From Microbacterium sp. (GTDB taxonomy: Bacteria; Actinomycetota; Actinomycetes; Actinomycetales; Microbacteriaceae): a stretch of DNA of 64,000 nt. The stretch lies in NCBI RefSeq assembly GCF_031180975.1, contig NZ_JAPSLI010000002.1, forward strand, positions 186,001 through 250,000. Reading direction: 5' to 3'. Positions 55,147 to 63,697 of this stretch are shown piece by piece (the stretch's first letter is position 1; the number at the start of each line of letters is the position of its first letter). The notes under the pieces were generated by a model. It saw only the letters and a list, made by a program, of their open reading frames with translations. It was not told the origin of the DNA and searched no databases. A program made the translations under genes and the position numbers.

Positions 55147-55571
55147 CACCTGCGGAGCTCCTCGCTGAGCCATCGCGCGTACAGCCGCCACGGTTCGCCG
55201 GCCTCGCGCAGGACGCCGATGTGCGCCTCGAGCTCGGGGGTGAGGGTGAACCACTCGCCGCCCTCGCGGACATCGGCGAACTGCCGGTGCCGCCGCTGCT
55301 CGACACGACGGTCGCCGGGTTCGAAGGCGAGAAGCTCGTCGTGGCGGATGCCGGTCAGCCGCCGCCGCGGTCGCCAGCTGGTGCCGATCTTCACGCGTCG
55401 GTCGTAGCGGAGGTAGTAGACGACATGGACCCGGGGGAGCGGGAGGTCGTAGTCGGGCACGTCGCCGTAGCGCCAGCCGCAGTCGCCGCAGAGCCACGCA
55501 CCGCTTGCGCGCGTGCCCACGCTGCAGCCGCACAGGGTGCACGGGCCGGGCAGCGTGGCGGTGGTCGTCAT
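55146..55571 (-). CDS. GIY-YIG nuclease-like protein with N-terminal zinc ribbon
   Basis: 141 aa. A four-Cys cluster CTLCGC...CGDCGW near residues 12-34 is followed by VHVVYYLRYDRRVKIGTSWRPRRRL. This is the T5orf172/Mug113 form of the GIY-YIG fold, with VYY in place of GIY, KIG in place of YIG, and the catalytic-type Arg. E-R-HRQFADVREGGEWF completes the family pattern. Role unknown; homologs occur in phages and as orphan actinobacterial genes. First gene of the pair with the dehalogenase-like hydrolase. Confidence 0.75.
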   Translation of the reverse strand: MTTTATLPGPCTLCGCSVGTRASGAWLCGDCGWRYGDVPDYDLPLPRVHVVYYLRYDRRVKIGTSWRPRRRLTGIRHDELLAFEPGDRRVEQRRHRQFADVREGGEWFTLTPELEAHIGVLREAGEPWRLYARWLSEELRR

Positions 55572-55638
55572 CCCCTGAACCCTACGCCGAGGGGCGGACA
55601 CGGAGAAGCCCCCGGAGGGCGGCCTCCGGAGGCTTCGG

Positions 55639-55714
55639 TGGTGGGCGATACCGGACTCGAACCGATGACCTCTTCCGTGTGAAGGAAGCGCGCTACCAAC
55701 TGCGCCAATCGCCC
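55639..55714 (-). tRNA. tRNA-Val (CAC anticodon)
   Basis: Cloverleaf on the minus strand: acceptor GGGCGAT/ATCGCCC, anticodon stem CTTCC/GGAAG with loop TTCACAC (anticodon CAC), T-loop GGTTCGAGTCC, and an encoded 3' CCA. Confidence 0.93.
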
Positions 55715-55897
55715 GTGTGGAGTTGTGTGCGTCCCCGCACAGATCAAGAGCATACCCGATCCGCAGGCGCCGTCAGGACTCGGGCGGCGGTCCGGGCGTG
55801 GCGTCCCGGCGGACACGCCCGGATGCGCGGCGCGGTTTGGCGATGCGCTGAACCTGAGCTAATGTATTTGAAGTGCCCGGGACACCGGGAACGAAAT

Positions 55898-55970
55898 GCG
55901 GATGTAGCGCAGTTGGTAGCGCATCACCTTGCCAAGGTGAGGGTCGCGAGTTCGAGTCTCGTCATCCGCT
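55898..55970 (+). tRNA. tRNA-Gly (GCC anticodon)
   Basis: Acceptor GCGGATG/CATCCGC, anticodon stem TCACC/GGTGA with loop TTGCCAA (anticodon GCC), T-arm GAGTTCGAGTCTC; the CCA is not encoded. First of a Gly-Cys-Val cluster. Confidence 0.93.
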
Positions 55971-56023
55971 CGAGTGCAGGAGCCCCTTCGGGGTTTCCGC
56001 ATGTGGGTTCGAATCCACCTCGC
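55971..56023 (+). other. Hairpin plus T-arm-like relic between tRNA-Gly and tRNA-Cys
   Basis: AGCCCC-TTCG-GGGGTT forms a tetraloop hairpin. It is followed by GTGGGTTCGAATCCAC, a T-arm-like stem-loop with the canonical TTCGAAT loop but no matching D-arm or anticodon arm. Possibly the 3' remnant of a deleted tRNA gene. Confidence 0.5.
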
Positions 56024-56094
56024 GGTGGCGTGGCCGAGAGGCTAGGCACCGGCCTGCAAAGCCGTTTACACGGGTTCGAATCCCGTCGCCACCT
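56024..56094 (+). tRNA. tRNA-Cys (GCA anticodon)
   Basis: Acceptor GGTGGCG/CGCCACC, anticodon loop CTGCAAA (anticodon GCA), T-arm CGGGTTCGAATCCCG; CCA not encoded. Confidence 0.93.
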
Positions 56095-56119
56095 CACGGC
56101 ACAACTGAATAGCCTTTAG

Positions 56120-56194
56120 GCGCGATTGGCGCAGCGGTAGCGCGCTTCCCTGACACGGAAGAGGTCACTGGTTCGATCCCAGTATCGCGCACCA
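56120..56194 (+). tRNA. tRNA-Val (GAC anticodon)
   Basis: Acceptor GCGCGAT/ATCGCGC, anticodon stem CTTCC/GGAAG with loop CTGACAC (anticodon GAC), T-arm CTGGTTCGATCCCAG, encoded CCA. It covers the GUC/GUU codons that the CAC tRNA does not read. Confidence 0.93.
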
Positions 56195-56197
56195 CCC

Positions 56198-56224
56198 GAA
56201 ACCCCCGGCCACGCCGGGGGTTTC
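56198..56224 (+). terminator. Terminator of the tRNA cluster
   Basis: Perfect 12-bp stem GAAACCCCCGGC / GCCGGGGGTTTC with a CAC loop and a T-rich tail, 4 nt after the tRNA-Val CCA. Confidence 0.88.
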
Positions 56225-56250
56225 TTCGTCTGCGCCGGGTGCGAACGGCG

Positions 56251-56826
56251 TCACGACCGGCCGGCGCCTCGCCGTCGGCGACGCGCGCCGGCGACGAGCG
56301 CCGCGACCGGAAGCAGCCACGGGACCGCCACGATGAACGGATCCATCCACGTGTGCCGGAGATCGACGCGGCCTCGGCCGAGGCGCGAGCCGATCGGACG
56401 GTGCCGCGGCTCGCTCAGCGCACCGGTCTGCGTCACCGGATTGTCCGGGCGACCCGTCGCGAACGAGCGGAGGTGCGCGCCGACGGATTCCACACGGTCG
56501 GCGAGGATCAGCAGCAACCAGTGCCGCGCCTGCCCCTCACTGAACCGCCGATAGGCGATCCGCCGCACCGCGCCAGCGACACCGCGCAACGGCTGCGCGG
56601 AGCCGAACACCGGCGTCAGCCGCGAGTGCTCGATCGAACGCTCCCTGTCGGGATGCCCCCGTTGCTGCTCCGGCAGCTCCCAGTGCGCCCCGGTCGGTCC
56701 GTAATCCTCCCGCTCCTGCCAGGTGCGACGGTGCTTCTCCGGGAGGTCGGCACCCCACCCGGGAATCCGCTCCCGAAGCTCCTCCGCGGACGGTGTGAGA
56801 TCGGGCTTTCGTGCGTCGTACGGCAT
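56251..56826 (-). CDS. Putative membrane-tail protein, unknown
   Basis: 191 aa. The N-terminal half is charged (LTPSAEELRERIPGWGADLPEKHRRTW). A middle helix holds ARHWLLLILADRVESVG, and there is one transmembrane segment near the C-terminus (about 165-183, PFIVAVPWLLPVAALVAG) followed by an RRRRRG tail. The N-terminal segment resembles actinobacterial proteins encoded near formaldehyde-dehydrogenase-like genes, but I do not recognise a characterised family. It starts 4 nt after the dehydrogenase stop, so it is co-transcribed. Confidence 0.65.
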   Translation of the reverse strand: MPYDARKPDLTPSAEELRERIPGWGADLPEKHRRTWQEREDYGPTGAHWELPEQQRGHPDRERSIEHSRLTPVFGSAQPLRGVAGAVRRIAYRRFSEGQARHWLLLILADRVESVGAHLRSFATGRPDNPVTQTGALSEPRHRPIGSRLGRGRVDLRHTWMDPFIVAVPWLLPVAALVAGARRRRRGAGRS

Positions 56827-56830
56827 CCGG

Positions 56831-57979
56831 TCATCCCTCTCCGACGATGACGACCGGTTTGATGCAGTCGTCGAGCTTGGATGAGAACACGTGATAAGCC
56901 TCGGCGATCTCGCCGAGGCGGAATCGGTGCGTGAGCAGGTCGCCCGGTCGCACATGCCCGGCTCGGATGTGCTCGAGCAGGCGGGGCCACTGCCGCTTGA
57001 CCGGCGCCTGGTTCGCGCGGATGCTGAGTCCCTTGTTCATGGCGTCGCCGAGCCGCACCGCGGACGGCATCGGACCGTACGCGCCGATCACGGCCACCCG
57101 CCCGCCCTTGCGCACCGCGTCGATCGCCCAGTTCACCGCGACGGGCGACCCGCCCTGCATCTTGAACTTGGCGGCCAGCACGTGCTGCACCAGCACGCCA
57201 TCCGCCTCGGCGCCGACGGCGTCGATCGCCACGTCGGCGCCGAGCCCGCCGGTCATCCGCTTCAGCGCGAGCACGATGTCGCGATGGCTGCGCATATCGA
57301 CGGTCTCCGCGTAGGCGAACGTCCTGGCCTTCTCGAGTCGGTAGTCGAGGTGGTCGACCACGATCACCCGCCCCGCGCCCAGGAACCAGGCTGAGCGCGC
57401 GGCGGCCAGCCCGACCGGTCCGGCGCCGAAGACCACTACCGTGTCGAGTTCGGCGATCTCGCCCAGCTGGGCCCCGAAGTAGCCGGTCGAGAACGCATCG
57501 GTGAGCAGCAGCGCGTCGTCGTCGCTCAGCCAGTCGGGGATGACCATCGGACCGACATCGGCGAACGGCACCCGCACCCGCTCCGCCTGGCCTCCGTCGA
57601 ACCCGCCGGTGGAGTGCGAGTAGCCGTAGATGCCGCCGATGGCCGTCGCATTCGGATTGACGTTGTGGCAGTTCGAGAACAGGCCGCGACTGCAGAAGAA
57701 GCACGAACCGCACGAGATGTTGAACGGCACCATGACGCGGTCGCCGGGGGAGAGGCCCTGCACCGACGGCCCGACGTCCTCCACGACCCCGACGATCTCG
57801 TGACCGAAGGTGTGACCGATCCGGGTGTCGGGCATCATTCCGTGGTACAGGTGCAGATCGGACCCGCAGATGCCGGCACGCACCACCCGCACGATCGCGT
57901 CGTTGGGATGCTCGATGCGCGGATCCGGCTTGTCCGCCACATCGATCTTGTAGGGGCCCCGATAGACCATGGCGCGCAT
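56831..57979 (-). CDS. Zinc alcohol dehydrogenase, glutathione-independent formaldehyde dehydrogenase-like
   Basis: 382 aa. Catalytic zinc ligands are in GICGSDLHLYHG and GHTFGHEIVG. The structural zinc has four Cys in CGSCFFCSRGLFSNC. The insertion IGGIYGYSHSTGGFDGGQAERVRVP is typical of the formaldehyde dehydrogenase/glutathione-independent subgroup. The NAD fold has VVFGAGPVGLAAARSAWFLGA. It probably oxidises formaldehyde or a related aldehyde/alcohol. ATG 57979 follows GGAGGGACG. Leads a two-gene unit with the membrane-tail protein. Confidence 0.87.
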   Translation of the reverse strand: MRAMVYRGPYKIDVADKPDPRIEHPNDAIVRVVRAGICGSDLHLYHGMMPDTRIGHTFGHEIVGVVEDVGPSVQGLSPGDRVMVPFNISCGSCFFCSRGLFSNCHNVNPNATAIGGIYGYSHSTGGFDGGQAERVRVPFADVGPMVIPDWLSDDDALLLTDAFSTGYFGAQLGEIAELDTVVVFGAGPVGLAAARSAWFLGAGRVIVVDHLDYRLEKARTFAYAETVDMRSHRDIVLALKRMTGGLGADVAIDAVGAEADGVLVQHVLAAKFKMQGGSPVAVNWAIDAVRKGGRVAVIGAYGPMPSAVRLGDAMNKGLSIRANQAPVKRQWPRLLEHIRAGHVRPGDLLTHRFRLGEIAEAYHVFSSKLDDCIKPVVIVGEG

Positions 57980-58222
57980 GCGTCGTCCCTCCGGTTCGCG
58001 GTATGCGGATGAGCCATCTCACCCCGCGGAAGGACTCCCGGACAGGGGCCTTCCCCTGGGCGACACGGCCTGGCACAATCCGGGCCCACCGGCCGACGGC
58101 ATCCGCCCGGCATCGCTGCCACCGCCGAAGCCCGCGCGTCAAGGCCCTCTGCCACAGCCCTCGCGGCTCGGTAGCGTCAGGGAACAGCCGGTGCACCGCA
58201 CCTGCGTAGGAAAGGAACGATC

Positions 58223-58390
58223 ATGAACATCCTCTTGATCATCGTCGCCGTCGTCGCGATCATCCTCGCGATCACCGGCGGAATGGTGGAGGCCCTGCAG
58301 TTCCTGCTGTGGATCGGTCTGGTGCTGCTCGCCCTGGCCGTCATCGCATGGCTGATCAGGGCGGTATCCGGCCGCAACACCAGCGTCTGA
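58223..58390 (+). CDS. Small two-helix membrane protein
   Basis: 55 aa: MNILLIIVAVVAIILAITGG, then a short loop (MVEALQ) and a second helix FLLWIGLVLLALAVIAWLIR, ending in RAVSGRNTSV. A strong AAAGGAACG site precedes the ATG and a -10-like TAGCGT lies about 50 nt upstream. Resembles small actinobacterial hydrophobic proteins of unknown function, often stress-related elsewhere. A terminator follows. Confidence 0.75.
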   Translation: MNILLIIVAVVAIILAITGGMVEALQFLLWIGLVLLALAVIAWLIRAVSGRNTSV

Positions 58391-58434
58391 CGCGAGACTT
58401 CGGCATCCCGGGGCCGAACGGATGCCGATGAGAT

Positions 58435-58479
58435 GAGACCCCGCCGCGCTCCGTGCCTTGTCGAGCGCGCCGGGGTCTC
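58435..58479 (+). terminator. Terminator after the small membrane protein
   Basis: 17-bp stem with a single mismatch (GAGACCCCGCCGCGCTC with GAGCGCGCCGGGGTCTC) and an 11-nt loop. Confidence 0.78.
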
Positions 58480-58525
58480 GTCGTGTCGGCGGCAGGGCGG
58501 GGAACGGATGCCGACAGCGGCGGCG

Positions 58526-58531
58526 TAGACT
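58526..58531 (+). promoter_or_regulatory. -10-like hexamer of the thrS transcript
   Basis: TAGACT ends 6 nt before the ATG of the leader ORF at 58538, so that ORF would be translated from a leaderless 5' end. Confidence 0.5.
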
Positions 58532-58537
58532 CATGGG

Positions 58538-58606
58538 ATGGAATCCGTGTCGAACCCTCTCGTGACGTCTGTCACCGGTCTGGGCACGCGAACGCCGGGC
58601 GCCTGA
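58538..58606 (+). CDS. Thr-rich leader peptide upstream of thrS (candidate attenuator)
   Basis: 22-codon ORF starting MESVSNPL and continuing VTSVTGLGTRTPGA: four of the 13 residues from Val9 to Pro20 are Thr. It lies 68 nt before thrS and opens directly at the predicted transcription start. A short GC-rich hairpin follows its stop. This is the layout of ribosome-mediated attenuation, in which stalling at Thr codons would change downstream folding. Thr codons used are ACG, ACC, ACG and ACG, common ones in this genome, which weakens the case. No known homolog is recalled. Confidence 0.5.
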   Translation: MESVSNPLVTSVTGLGTRTPGA

Positions 58607-58613
58607 GCGGGCA

Positions 58614-58628
58614 GGGCGCCGCGCGCGC
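58614..58628 (+). terminator. Candidate attenuator hairpin before thrS
   Basis: GGGCGC-CGC-GCGCCC, 6-bp perfect stem, 8 nt after the leader-ORF stop. GGCGCC repeats around the leader stop (about 58599-58604) offer an alternative pairing. No T-run. Confidence 0.35.
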
Positions 58629-58674
58629 CCGAAGCTGAGATGCCGCAATTCCATCGTCTATCTGGAGAATCCCC

Positions 58675-60681
58675 GTGTCAGACATCGCCCAGCCTGCCGC
58701 AGAAACCCGCGACGGCTTCGCCCTGTTCACCGATCGTTCCGTCGTCGCCATGCGGGTGAACGGCGTGCTGAAGGATCTCGCCGCGACGATCACCGATGGT
58801 GACGAGGTCGAGCCGGTCACCATCGACAGCAAGGACGGCCTGGACATCCTGCGCCACTCCACGGCGCACGTGCTCGCCCAGGCCGTGCAGCGCATCAAGC
58901 CGCAGGCGAATCTGGGGATCGGACCCCCGATCACCGACGGCTTCTACTACGACTTCGGCGTGGACACCCCGTTCACCCCCGAGGACCTCAAGGCCATCTC
59001 GAAGGAGATGCAGCGGATCATCCGCGAGGGTCAACGCTTCGTGCGTCGCGTCGTCACCGACGAGGAGGCGCGCGAGGAGCTCTCCGGTGAGCCGTTCAAG
59101 CTCGAGCTGATCGGCCTGAAGGGGCCGTCGGCCGGCAGTGCCGCCGAGGGCGCCTCGGTCGAGGTCGGCGAGGGCGAGCTGACCATCTACGACAACGTCG
59201 CCAAGGACGGCGAGGTGGCCTGGAAGGACCTCTGCCGCGGCCCGCACCTGCCGAACACCCGCATGATCGGCAACGGCTGGGATCTCACCCGTGTGGCGGC
59301 GGCGTACTGGCGCGGCAGCGAGAAGAACCCGCAGCTGCAGCGCATCTACGGCACCGCCTGGCCCTCCAAGGACGAGCTGCGCGCCTACCAGCAGCGCCTG
59401 GAGGAGGCCGCCAAGCGCGACCACCGGCGCCTGGGTGCCGAGATGGACCTGTTCTCGTTCCCCGACGAAGTCGGCCCCGGGCTTGCGGTGTTCCACCCCC
59501 GCGGCGGCATCGTGCGGTACGAGATCGAGCGCTACATGCGCGAGCAGCTGCTCGCGCACGATTACGAGATGGTGAACTCGCCGCACATCACCAAGGGCGA
59601 CCTGTTCATCACCAGCGGTCACATGCAGACCTACGCCGAGGGCATGTATCCGGCGATGCACCTCGACGAGATCGTGGACGACGAGGGCAACGTCACCAGG
59701 CAGGGCCAGGACTACTACCTGAAGCCGATGAACTGCCCGTTCCACAACCTGATCTTCCGCTCGCGAGGGCGCAGCTACCGTGAGCTTCCGCTGCGTCTGG
59801 CGGAGTTCGGCACCGTGTACCGCTACGAGAAGAGCGGCACCCTGTCTGGCCTCACCCGGGTGCGCGGACTGACCCAGGACGACGCGCACATCTACGTCGC
59901 CCAGGACCAGGTCGAGGAGGAGCTGACCCGCAACCTCGAGTTCGTGCTGCAGGTACTGCGCGACTACGGCCTGAACGACTTCTATCTCGAGCTGTCGACC
60001 AAGGACGACAGCAAGGACAAGTTCCTCGGCGAGGACGAGCAGTGGGAGGTCGCCACCGACACCCTACGCCGTGTCGCCGAGGCATCCGGTCTGGACCTGG
60101 TGGCAGATCCTGGCGGGGCGGCGTTCTACGGCCCGAAGATCTCGGTGCAGGCGCGTGACGCCATCGGCCGCACCTGGCAGATGTCCACCATCCAGCTCGA
60201 CTTCAATCAGCCGGAGCGCTTCGAGCTCGAGTACACCGGGCCGGACGGGCTGAAGCACCGGCCGGTGATGATCCACCGCGCCCTGTTCGGGTCGATCGAA
60301 CGGTTCTTCGCGATCCTGCTCGAGCACTACGCCGGGGACTTCCCGCTGTGGCTCGCCCCCGCCCAGGTCGTCGGCGTGCCGGTGGCGGAGGAGTACGCGC
60401 GCTACCTGGACGAGGTGGTCGGGCAGCTGCGCGCCGCCGGCATCCGGGCCGAGGTCGACCACTCCGACGACAGGATGCAGAAGAAGATCCGCAACCACAC
60501 CACCGCCAAGGTGCCACTCCTGCTCATCGCGGGGGAGCAGGACCGCGCGGCCGGCACGGTGTCGTTCCGGTTCCGTGACGGTTCGCAGGAGAACGGCGTG
60601 CCGATCGCGACCGCCATCGAACGGATCCGAGCGGCCGTCGCGTCGCACGCCCGGGTGCTCACCGCTGAGGATCTCGCGTGA
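58675..60681 (+). CDS. thrS: Threonyl-tRNA synthetase
   Basis: 668 aa class II synthetase. N-terminal TGS-like domain, then the editing domain with [11 protein letters not shown] and [11 protein letters not shown]. The catalytic core contains the zinc ligand Cys in [21 protein letters not shown], motif 2 [20 protein letters not shown] and [11 protein letters not shown]. The core's motif 3 lies in [23 protein letters not shown]. The anticodon domain ([11 protein letters not shown]) ends the protein. GTG 58675 follows GGAGAAT. A Thr-rich leader ORF precedes it and the HIT gene overlaps its stop (ATGA). Confidence 0.97.
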   Translation: MSDIAQPAAETRDGFALFTDRSVVAMRVNGVLKDLAATITDGDEVEPVTIDSKDGLDILRHSTAHVLAQAVQRIKPQANLGIGPPITDGFYYDFGVDTPFTPEDLKAISKEMQRIIREGQRFVRRVVTDEEAREELSGEPFKLELIGLKGPSAGSAAEGASVEVGEGELTIYDNVAKDGEVAWKDLCRGPHLPNTRMIGNGWDLTRVAAAYWRGSEKNPQLQRIYGTAWPSKDELRAYQQRLEEAAKRDHRRLGAEMDLFSFPDEVGPGLAVFHPRGGIVRYEIERYMREQLLAHDYEMVNSPHITKGDLFITSGHMQTYAEGMYPAMHLDEIVDDEGNVTRQGQDYYLKPMNCPFHNLIFRSRGRSYRELPLRLAEFGTVYRYEKSGTLSGLTRVRGLTQDDAHIYVAQDQVEEELTRNLEFVLQVLRDYGLNDFYLELSTKDDSKDKFLGEDEQWEVATDTLRRVAEASGLDLVADPGGAAFYGPKISVQARDAIGRTWQMSTIQLDFNQPERFELEYTGPDGLKHRPVMIHRALFGSIERFFAILLEHYAGDFPLWLAPAQVVGVPVAEEYARYLDEVVGQLRAAGIRAEVDHSDDRMQKKIRNHTTAKVPLLLIAGEQDRAAGTVSFRFRDGSQENGVPIATAIERIRAAVASHARVLTAEDLA

Positions 60682-61241
60682 CGGACGCGTCGACGGGCTC
60701 AGGGCTCCACACGGGGCTGGAGGACGGCGGACACCTCGCCGGTGTGCCGGACGAGTTCCAGCGGCTGTGGACGCCGCACCGGATGGCGTACATCCAGGCG
60801 GGGCGCGAACCGCTGCGTGAGGAGTGCCCGTTCTGCGAGGCTCCGAAGTACGACGACGAGGAGCGCCTCATCGTCGCGCGCGGCGAGACGGCCTTCGTGC
60901 TGCTGAACCTGTTCCCGTACAACTCCGGCCACCTGCTGGTGTGTCCGTACCGCCACATCGCCACCTACGATCAGGCGACACCGGAGGAGGTCGCCGAGAT
61001 CGGAGCCCTCACGCAGACGGGCATGCGGGTGCTGCGCGACGTGTCGCGCTGCGACGGGTTCAACCTGGGGATGAACCAGGGCGCCATCGCGGGCGCCGGC
61101 GTCGACGCACACCTGCATCAGCACATCGTGCCGCGGTGGTCGTCGGATGCGAACTTCTTCCCGATCATCGCGAAGACGAAGGCATTGCCGCAGCTGCTCG
61201 GCGAGGTCCGCGACGCGGTCGCGGAGGCGTGGCCGGCCTGA
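60678..61241 (+). CDS. HIT-family nucleotide phosphorylase (Ap4A phosphorylase-like)
   Basis: 187 aa. The histidine triad motif [12 protein letters not shown] holds the nucleophilic His. [19 protein letters not shown] is the other conserved strand. Near residue 50, ECPFC adds a CxxC pair. In mycobacteria the thrS-linked member (Rv2613c) is a diadenosine tetraphosphate phosphorylase. Ap4A is a by-product of aminoacyl-tRNA synthetases, so coupling to thrS through the ATGA overlap makes functional sense. The usual next gene, pgsA, is not present. Confidence 0.88.
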   Translation: MTDASTGSGLHTGLEDGGHLAGVPDEFQRLWTPHRMAYIQAGREPLREECPFCEAPKYDDEERLIVARGETAFVLLNLFPYNSGHLLVCPYRHIATYDQATPEEVAEIGALTQTGMRVLRDVSRCDGFNLGMNQGAIAGAGVDAHLHQHIVPRWSSDANFFPIIAKTKALPQLLGEVRDAVAEAWPA

Positions 61242-61257
61242 GTTCGACGCGCCTGGG

Positions 61258-61394
61258 GCTCAACGACCGGGTGGGGGCGCCATCACCGGTCGTTGAGCGA
61301 GCGCAGCGAGACGAACCGCGCCGACCGGATGGCCACCGGGGCTCTTGCGCGGGAGTGCGTTTCGTCTCGTCGCTCCGCTCCTCGCTCAACGACC
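61258..61394. repeat. REP-like palindromic element downstream of the HIT gene
   Basis: GGTCGTTGAGCGAG plus CGCAGCGAGACGAA (61288-61315) is inverted at 61361-61394 (TTCGTCTCG...CTCGCTCAACGACC). A third half, GCTCAACGACC (61258-61268), is inverted against the first arm. The element fills the space between convergent genes and can form large hairpins. It resembles an intergenic palindrome common in Microbacteriaceae, as far as I recall. Confidence 0.7.
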
Positions 61395-61425
61395 GCGGGC
61401 TTCGACGACCGCGATGGCGCGGGCG

Positions 61426-62277
61426 TCAGCGGACCTGGCGGGCGGTGAACTGCATGCGCGGGTCGGCGTAGAACTCCTGCGACTCGATCAGCTGCAGCTC
61501 GCGCTCACCGGAGTCGAGGGTGGTCTGCAGCAGGTCGAACACGCTCGACACGGTGCGCTCCAGCGCCGTCTTCGCGTCACCGGTGCCGACGTAGTGCGCG
61601 GTGAACAGCGCCGCGGTGACGTCGCCGGAGCCGTTCGCCTTCATCGGCAGGTGCGGGGTGGCGACGAGCCACGCACCGCGGTCGTCCACGGCGAGCATCT
61701 CGATCGTCCCGTCCTCGCGGTCGGGGCGCTCCACGCTGGTGACGAGCACGGTCGACGGGCCCATGGCCCGCGCGGCGTCCACCGACGCCAGTGTGGAGTC
61801 CAGGTCGGCCGGCGTCGTGCCGGTGAGGTAACCGAGTTCGAACTGGTTGGGCGTGATGATGTCGGCGACGGGCACGACCCTGTCGCGCAGCAGGTCGGGG
61901 ATGGCCGGAGCGACGAAGCACCCGGATTTGGCGTTGCCCATCACCGGGTCGCACGCGTACACGGCATCCGGGTTGGCGGCCTTCACGCGCGCGACGGCGT
62001 CGATGATGACGTCCGCGATCCCCTCGCCGCCCTGGTAGCCGCTGAGCACAGCGTCGATCTGCGGCATCACGCCACGCTCCTCGATGCCCGTGATGACCTC
62101 CCGCACGTCGGCCGGATCGATCATCGGACCACGCCACGCGCCGTACCCGGTGTGGTTGGAGAAGTTGACCGTGTACACCGGGAGCACCTCGACGCCGATG
62201 CGCTGCAGCGGGAAGACGGCCGCCGAGTTGCCGACGTGACCGTGGGCGACGGCGGACTGGATCGAGAGGATCTTCAT
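61426..62277 (-). CDS. pdxY: Pyridoxal kinase
   Basis: 283 aa ribokinase-fold enzyme phosphorylating pyridoxal. SIQSAVAHGHVGNSAAVFPLQ is the conserved N-terminus and VNFSNHTGYGAWRG is the substrate loop. YACDPVMGNAKSGCFV, ITPNQFELGYLTG and the anion-hole/catalytic Asp motif KANGSGDVTAALF follow. It belongs with the B6 genes pdxR and pdxS immediately upstream, giving salvage beside de novo synthesis. ATG 62277. Confidence 0.93.
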   Translation of the reverse strand: MKILSIQSAVAHGHVGNSAAVFPLQRIGVEVLPVYTVNFSNHTGYGAWRGPMIDPADVREVITGIEERGVMPQIDAVLSGYQGGEGIADVIIDAVARVKAANPDAVYACDPVMGNAKSGCFVAPAIPDLLRDRVVPVADIITPNQFELGYLTGTTPADLDSTLASVDAARAMGPSTVLVTSVERPDREDGTIEMLAVDDRGAWLVATPHLPMKANGSGDVTAALFTAHYVGTGDAKTALERTVSSVFDLLQTTLDSGERELQLIESQEFYADPRMQFTARQVR

Positions 62278-62320
62278 CCCCCCATCCTCTCACCACGCCC
62301 GCGCTGACGAGGATGGCGCG

Positions 62321-63628
62321 TCAGCGCACGGCATCCGCGAGGTCGTCCGCGAGCTGAGCCGCCTCGGCGTCGGTCAGATCGTGCACCGTGAGTCGCAGAT
62401 GGCGGGAGGCCGCCGGTGCGTGCTCGAGCAGGAACTCGTCGCCAGTGCGGGCCAGCCACCCGCGCCGCATGAGCCGCTCCGCCGCCGTCCTGGCGTCGAT
62501 CGGCAGCTCCACCCACAGGCTCAGCCCGTCGGCGGACGGGGTGCGGATGCCGCGCGCGGCGAGTGTCCGCGCGAACGCGGCGTTCCGTTCGGCATAGTGC
62601 CGGCCGGCGGCGTCGATGCGCTCGCGCACCCGCCGGTCGGTGAGCTGCGCGTGCGCGAGCCGTTGCAGCAGGTGGCTCACCCAGGTGGTGCCGGGGCTGA
62701 GCCGCATCGCAAGCCGCTCGGCCGTGGTGGGGTCGGTGCCGGCGAGGGCGAGGCACATGTCAGGACCGAGGAACTTGGACACGGAGCGCACCAGTGCGTA
62801 GCGCCGGTGCTGCGGACCGATCAGGGTCGCGTACGGATGCGGGGAGAGCAGCGAGAAGTGGTCGTCCTCGATGATCAGCACGTACGGGTGATCGGCGAGC
62901 ACGTCCCGCAGCGCCGCGGCCCGGGCGGGGGACAGGCTGACCCCGGTCGGGTTCTGTGCGCGCGGCGTGCTGATGATCGCCCGCACACCGGCATCCAGCG
63001 CCGACCGCAGGCCGTCCACGGTCATGCCCTCGTCGTCCACCGGCACGGCGACCGCCCGGTACCCACCGAGCCGTACGGTGTGGATGCTGGACAGGAAGCA
63101 GGGGTCCTCGAGGGCCACCGCGTCGTCGCGCGTCAGCGCCTGCGCCAGCAGCCGTTCGACGGCGTCGACGGCGCCGCTGGTGACCGTGATGCGCAGGTCG
63201 TCGCGCGGCAGATCGGCCGTCATCCACTCCCGGGCCCACGCCTCGAGCCCCGCGTCGATCACGGGCTCGCCGTACAGCACCGGCCGTCCGGCGATGCGTG
63301 CCACGGCCGCGGTGGGGTCGGGGATGAGCGCCGGGTCGGGGTTTCCCGACCCGATGTCGCGCAACACCGTATCGGCGGCGACGCCCTCCTGCGCCACGCT
63401 CTCGGCGCCCGCCACCACCGTGCCCCCGCGACCGCGGGACACCACGAGACCCGCCTGGGCGAGCTGCCGATACGCCGCGACGGCCGTGTTGCGGTTGACG
63501 CCGAGGATGCCGGCCAGCTCACGCACGGGAGGAAGCGCGTCGCCCGGTCGCAGCAGTCCGCGCTCCCGCAGACCGCGCACGCTGTCGGCGATCTCGGCCG
63601 CCGTGGTCCCGCTGATCCGCATGTCCAT
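62321..63628 (-). CDS. pdxR: MocR-type (GntR/aminotransferase) regulator of vitamin B6 synthesis
   Basis: 435 aa. The N-terminal GntR-type winged helix has LLRPGDALPPVRELAGILGVNRNTAVAAYRQL (residues about 25-56). A fold-type I aminotransferase-like domain (about 95-430) includes ALEDPCFLSSIHTVRLGGY, ISTPRAQNPTGVSLSP and the PLP-lysine segment RSVSKFLGPDMCLALAG. Such regulators sense PLP and activate divergent pdxST, and pdxS is divergent here with a 69-bp gap. It starts at ATG 63628, 7 nt after a TAGAAT hexamer, so it may be leaderless. An alternative in-frame ATG is 6 nt downstream. Confidence 0.88.
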   Translation of the reverse strand: MDMRISGTTAAEIADSVRGLRERGLLRPGDALPPVRELAGILGVNRNTAVAAYRQLAQAGLVVSRGRGGTVVAGAESVAQEGVAADTVLRDIGSGNPDPALIPDPTAAVARIAGRPVLYGEPVIDAGLEAWAREWMTADLPRDDLRITVTSGAVDAVERLLAQALTRDDAVALEDPCFLSSIHTVRLGGYRAVAVPVDDEGMTVDGLRSALDAGVRAIISTPRAQNPTGVSLSPARAAALRDVLADHPYVLIIEDDHFSLLSPHPYATLIGPQHRRYALVRSVSKFLGPDMCLALAGTDPTTAERLAMRLSPGTTWVSHLLQRLAHAQLTDRRVRERIDAAGRHYAERNAAFARTLAARGIRTPSADGLSLWVELPIDARTAAERLMRRGWLARTGDEFLLEHAPAASRHLRLTVHDLTDAEAAQLADDLADAVR

Positions 63629-63697
63629 CAGGTCGATTCTAGGGTGCTATCTTTTGACATAGGCCAAACCCGTTCTTTGTCACAAGAGGAGTGACCC
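63629..63697. promoter_or_regulatory. Divergent pdxR/pdxS promoter region
   Basis: Contains TAGAAT for pdxR (minus, 63636-63641), TTGACA (63654-63659) reading towards pdxS, and the imperfect palindrome CTAT-N8-ATAG around it, a possible PdxR site. The pdxS ribosome site GAGGAGTGA is at its end. Confidence 0.5.

Noticed and set aside
58532-58674. T-box riboswitch before thrS
   Set aside because: No T-box consensus bulge or specifier-loop layout; only the small leader ORF and hairpin are visible.
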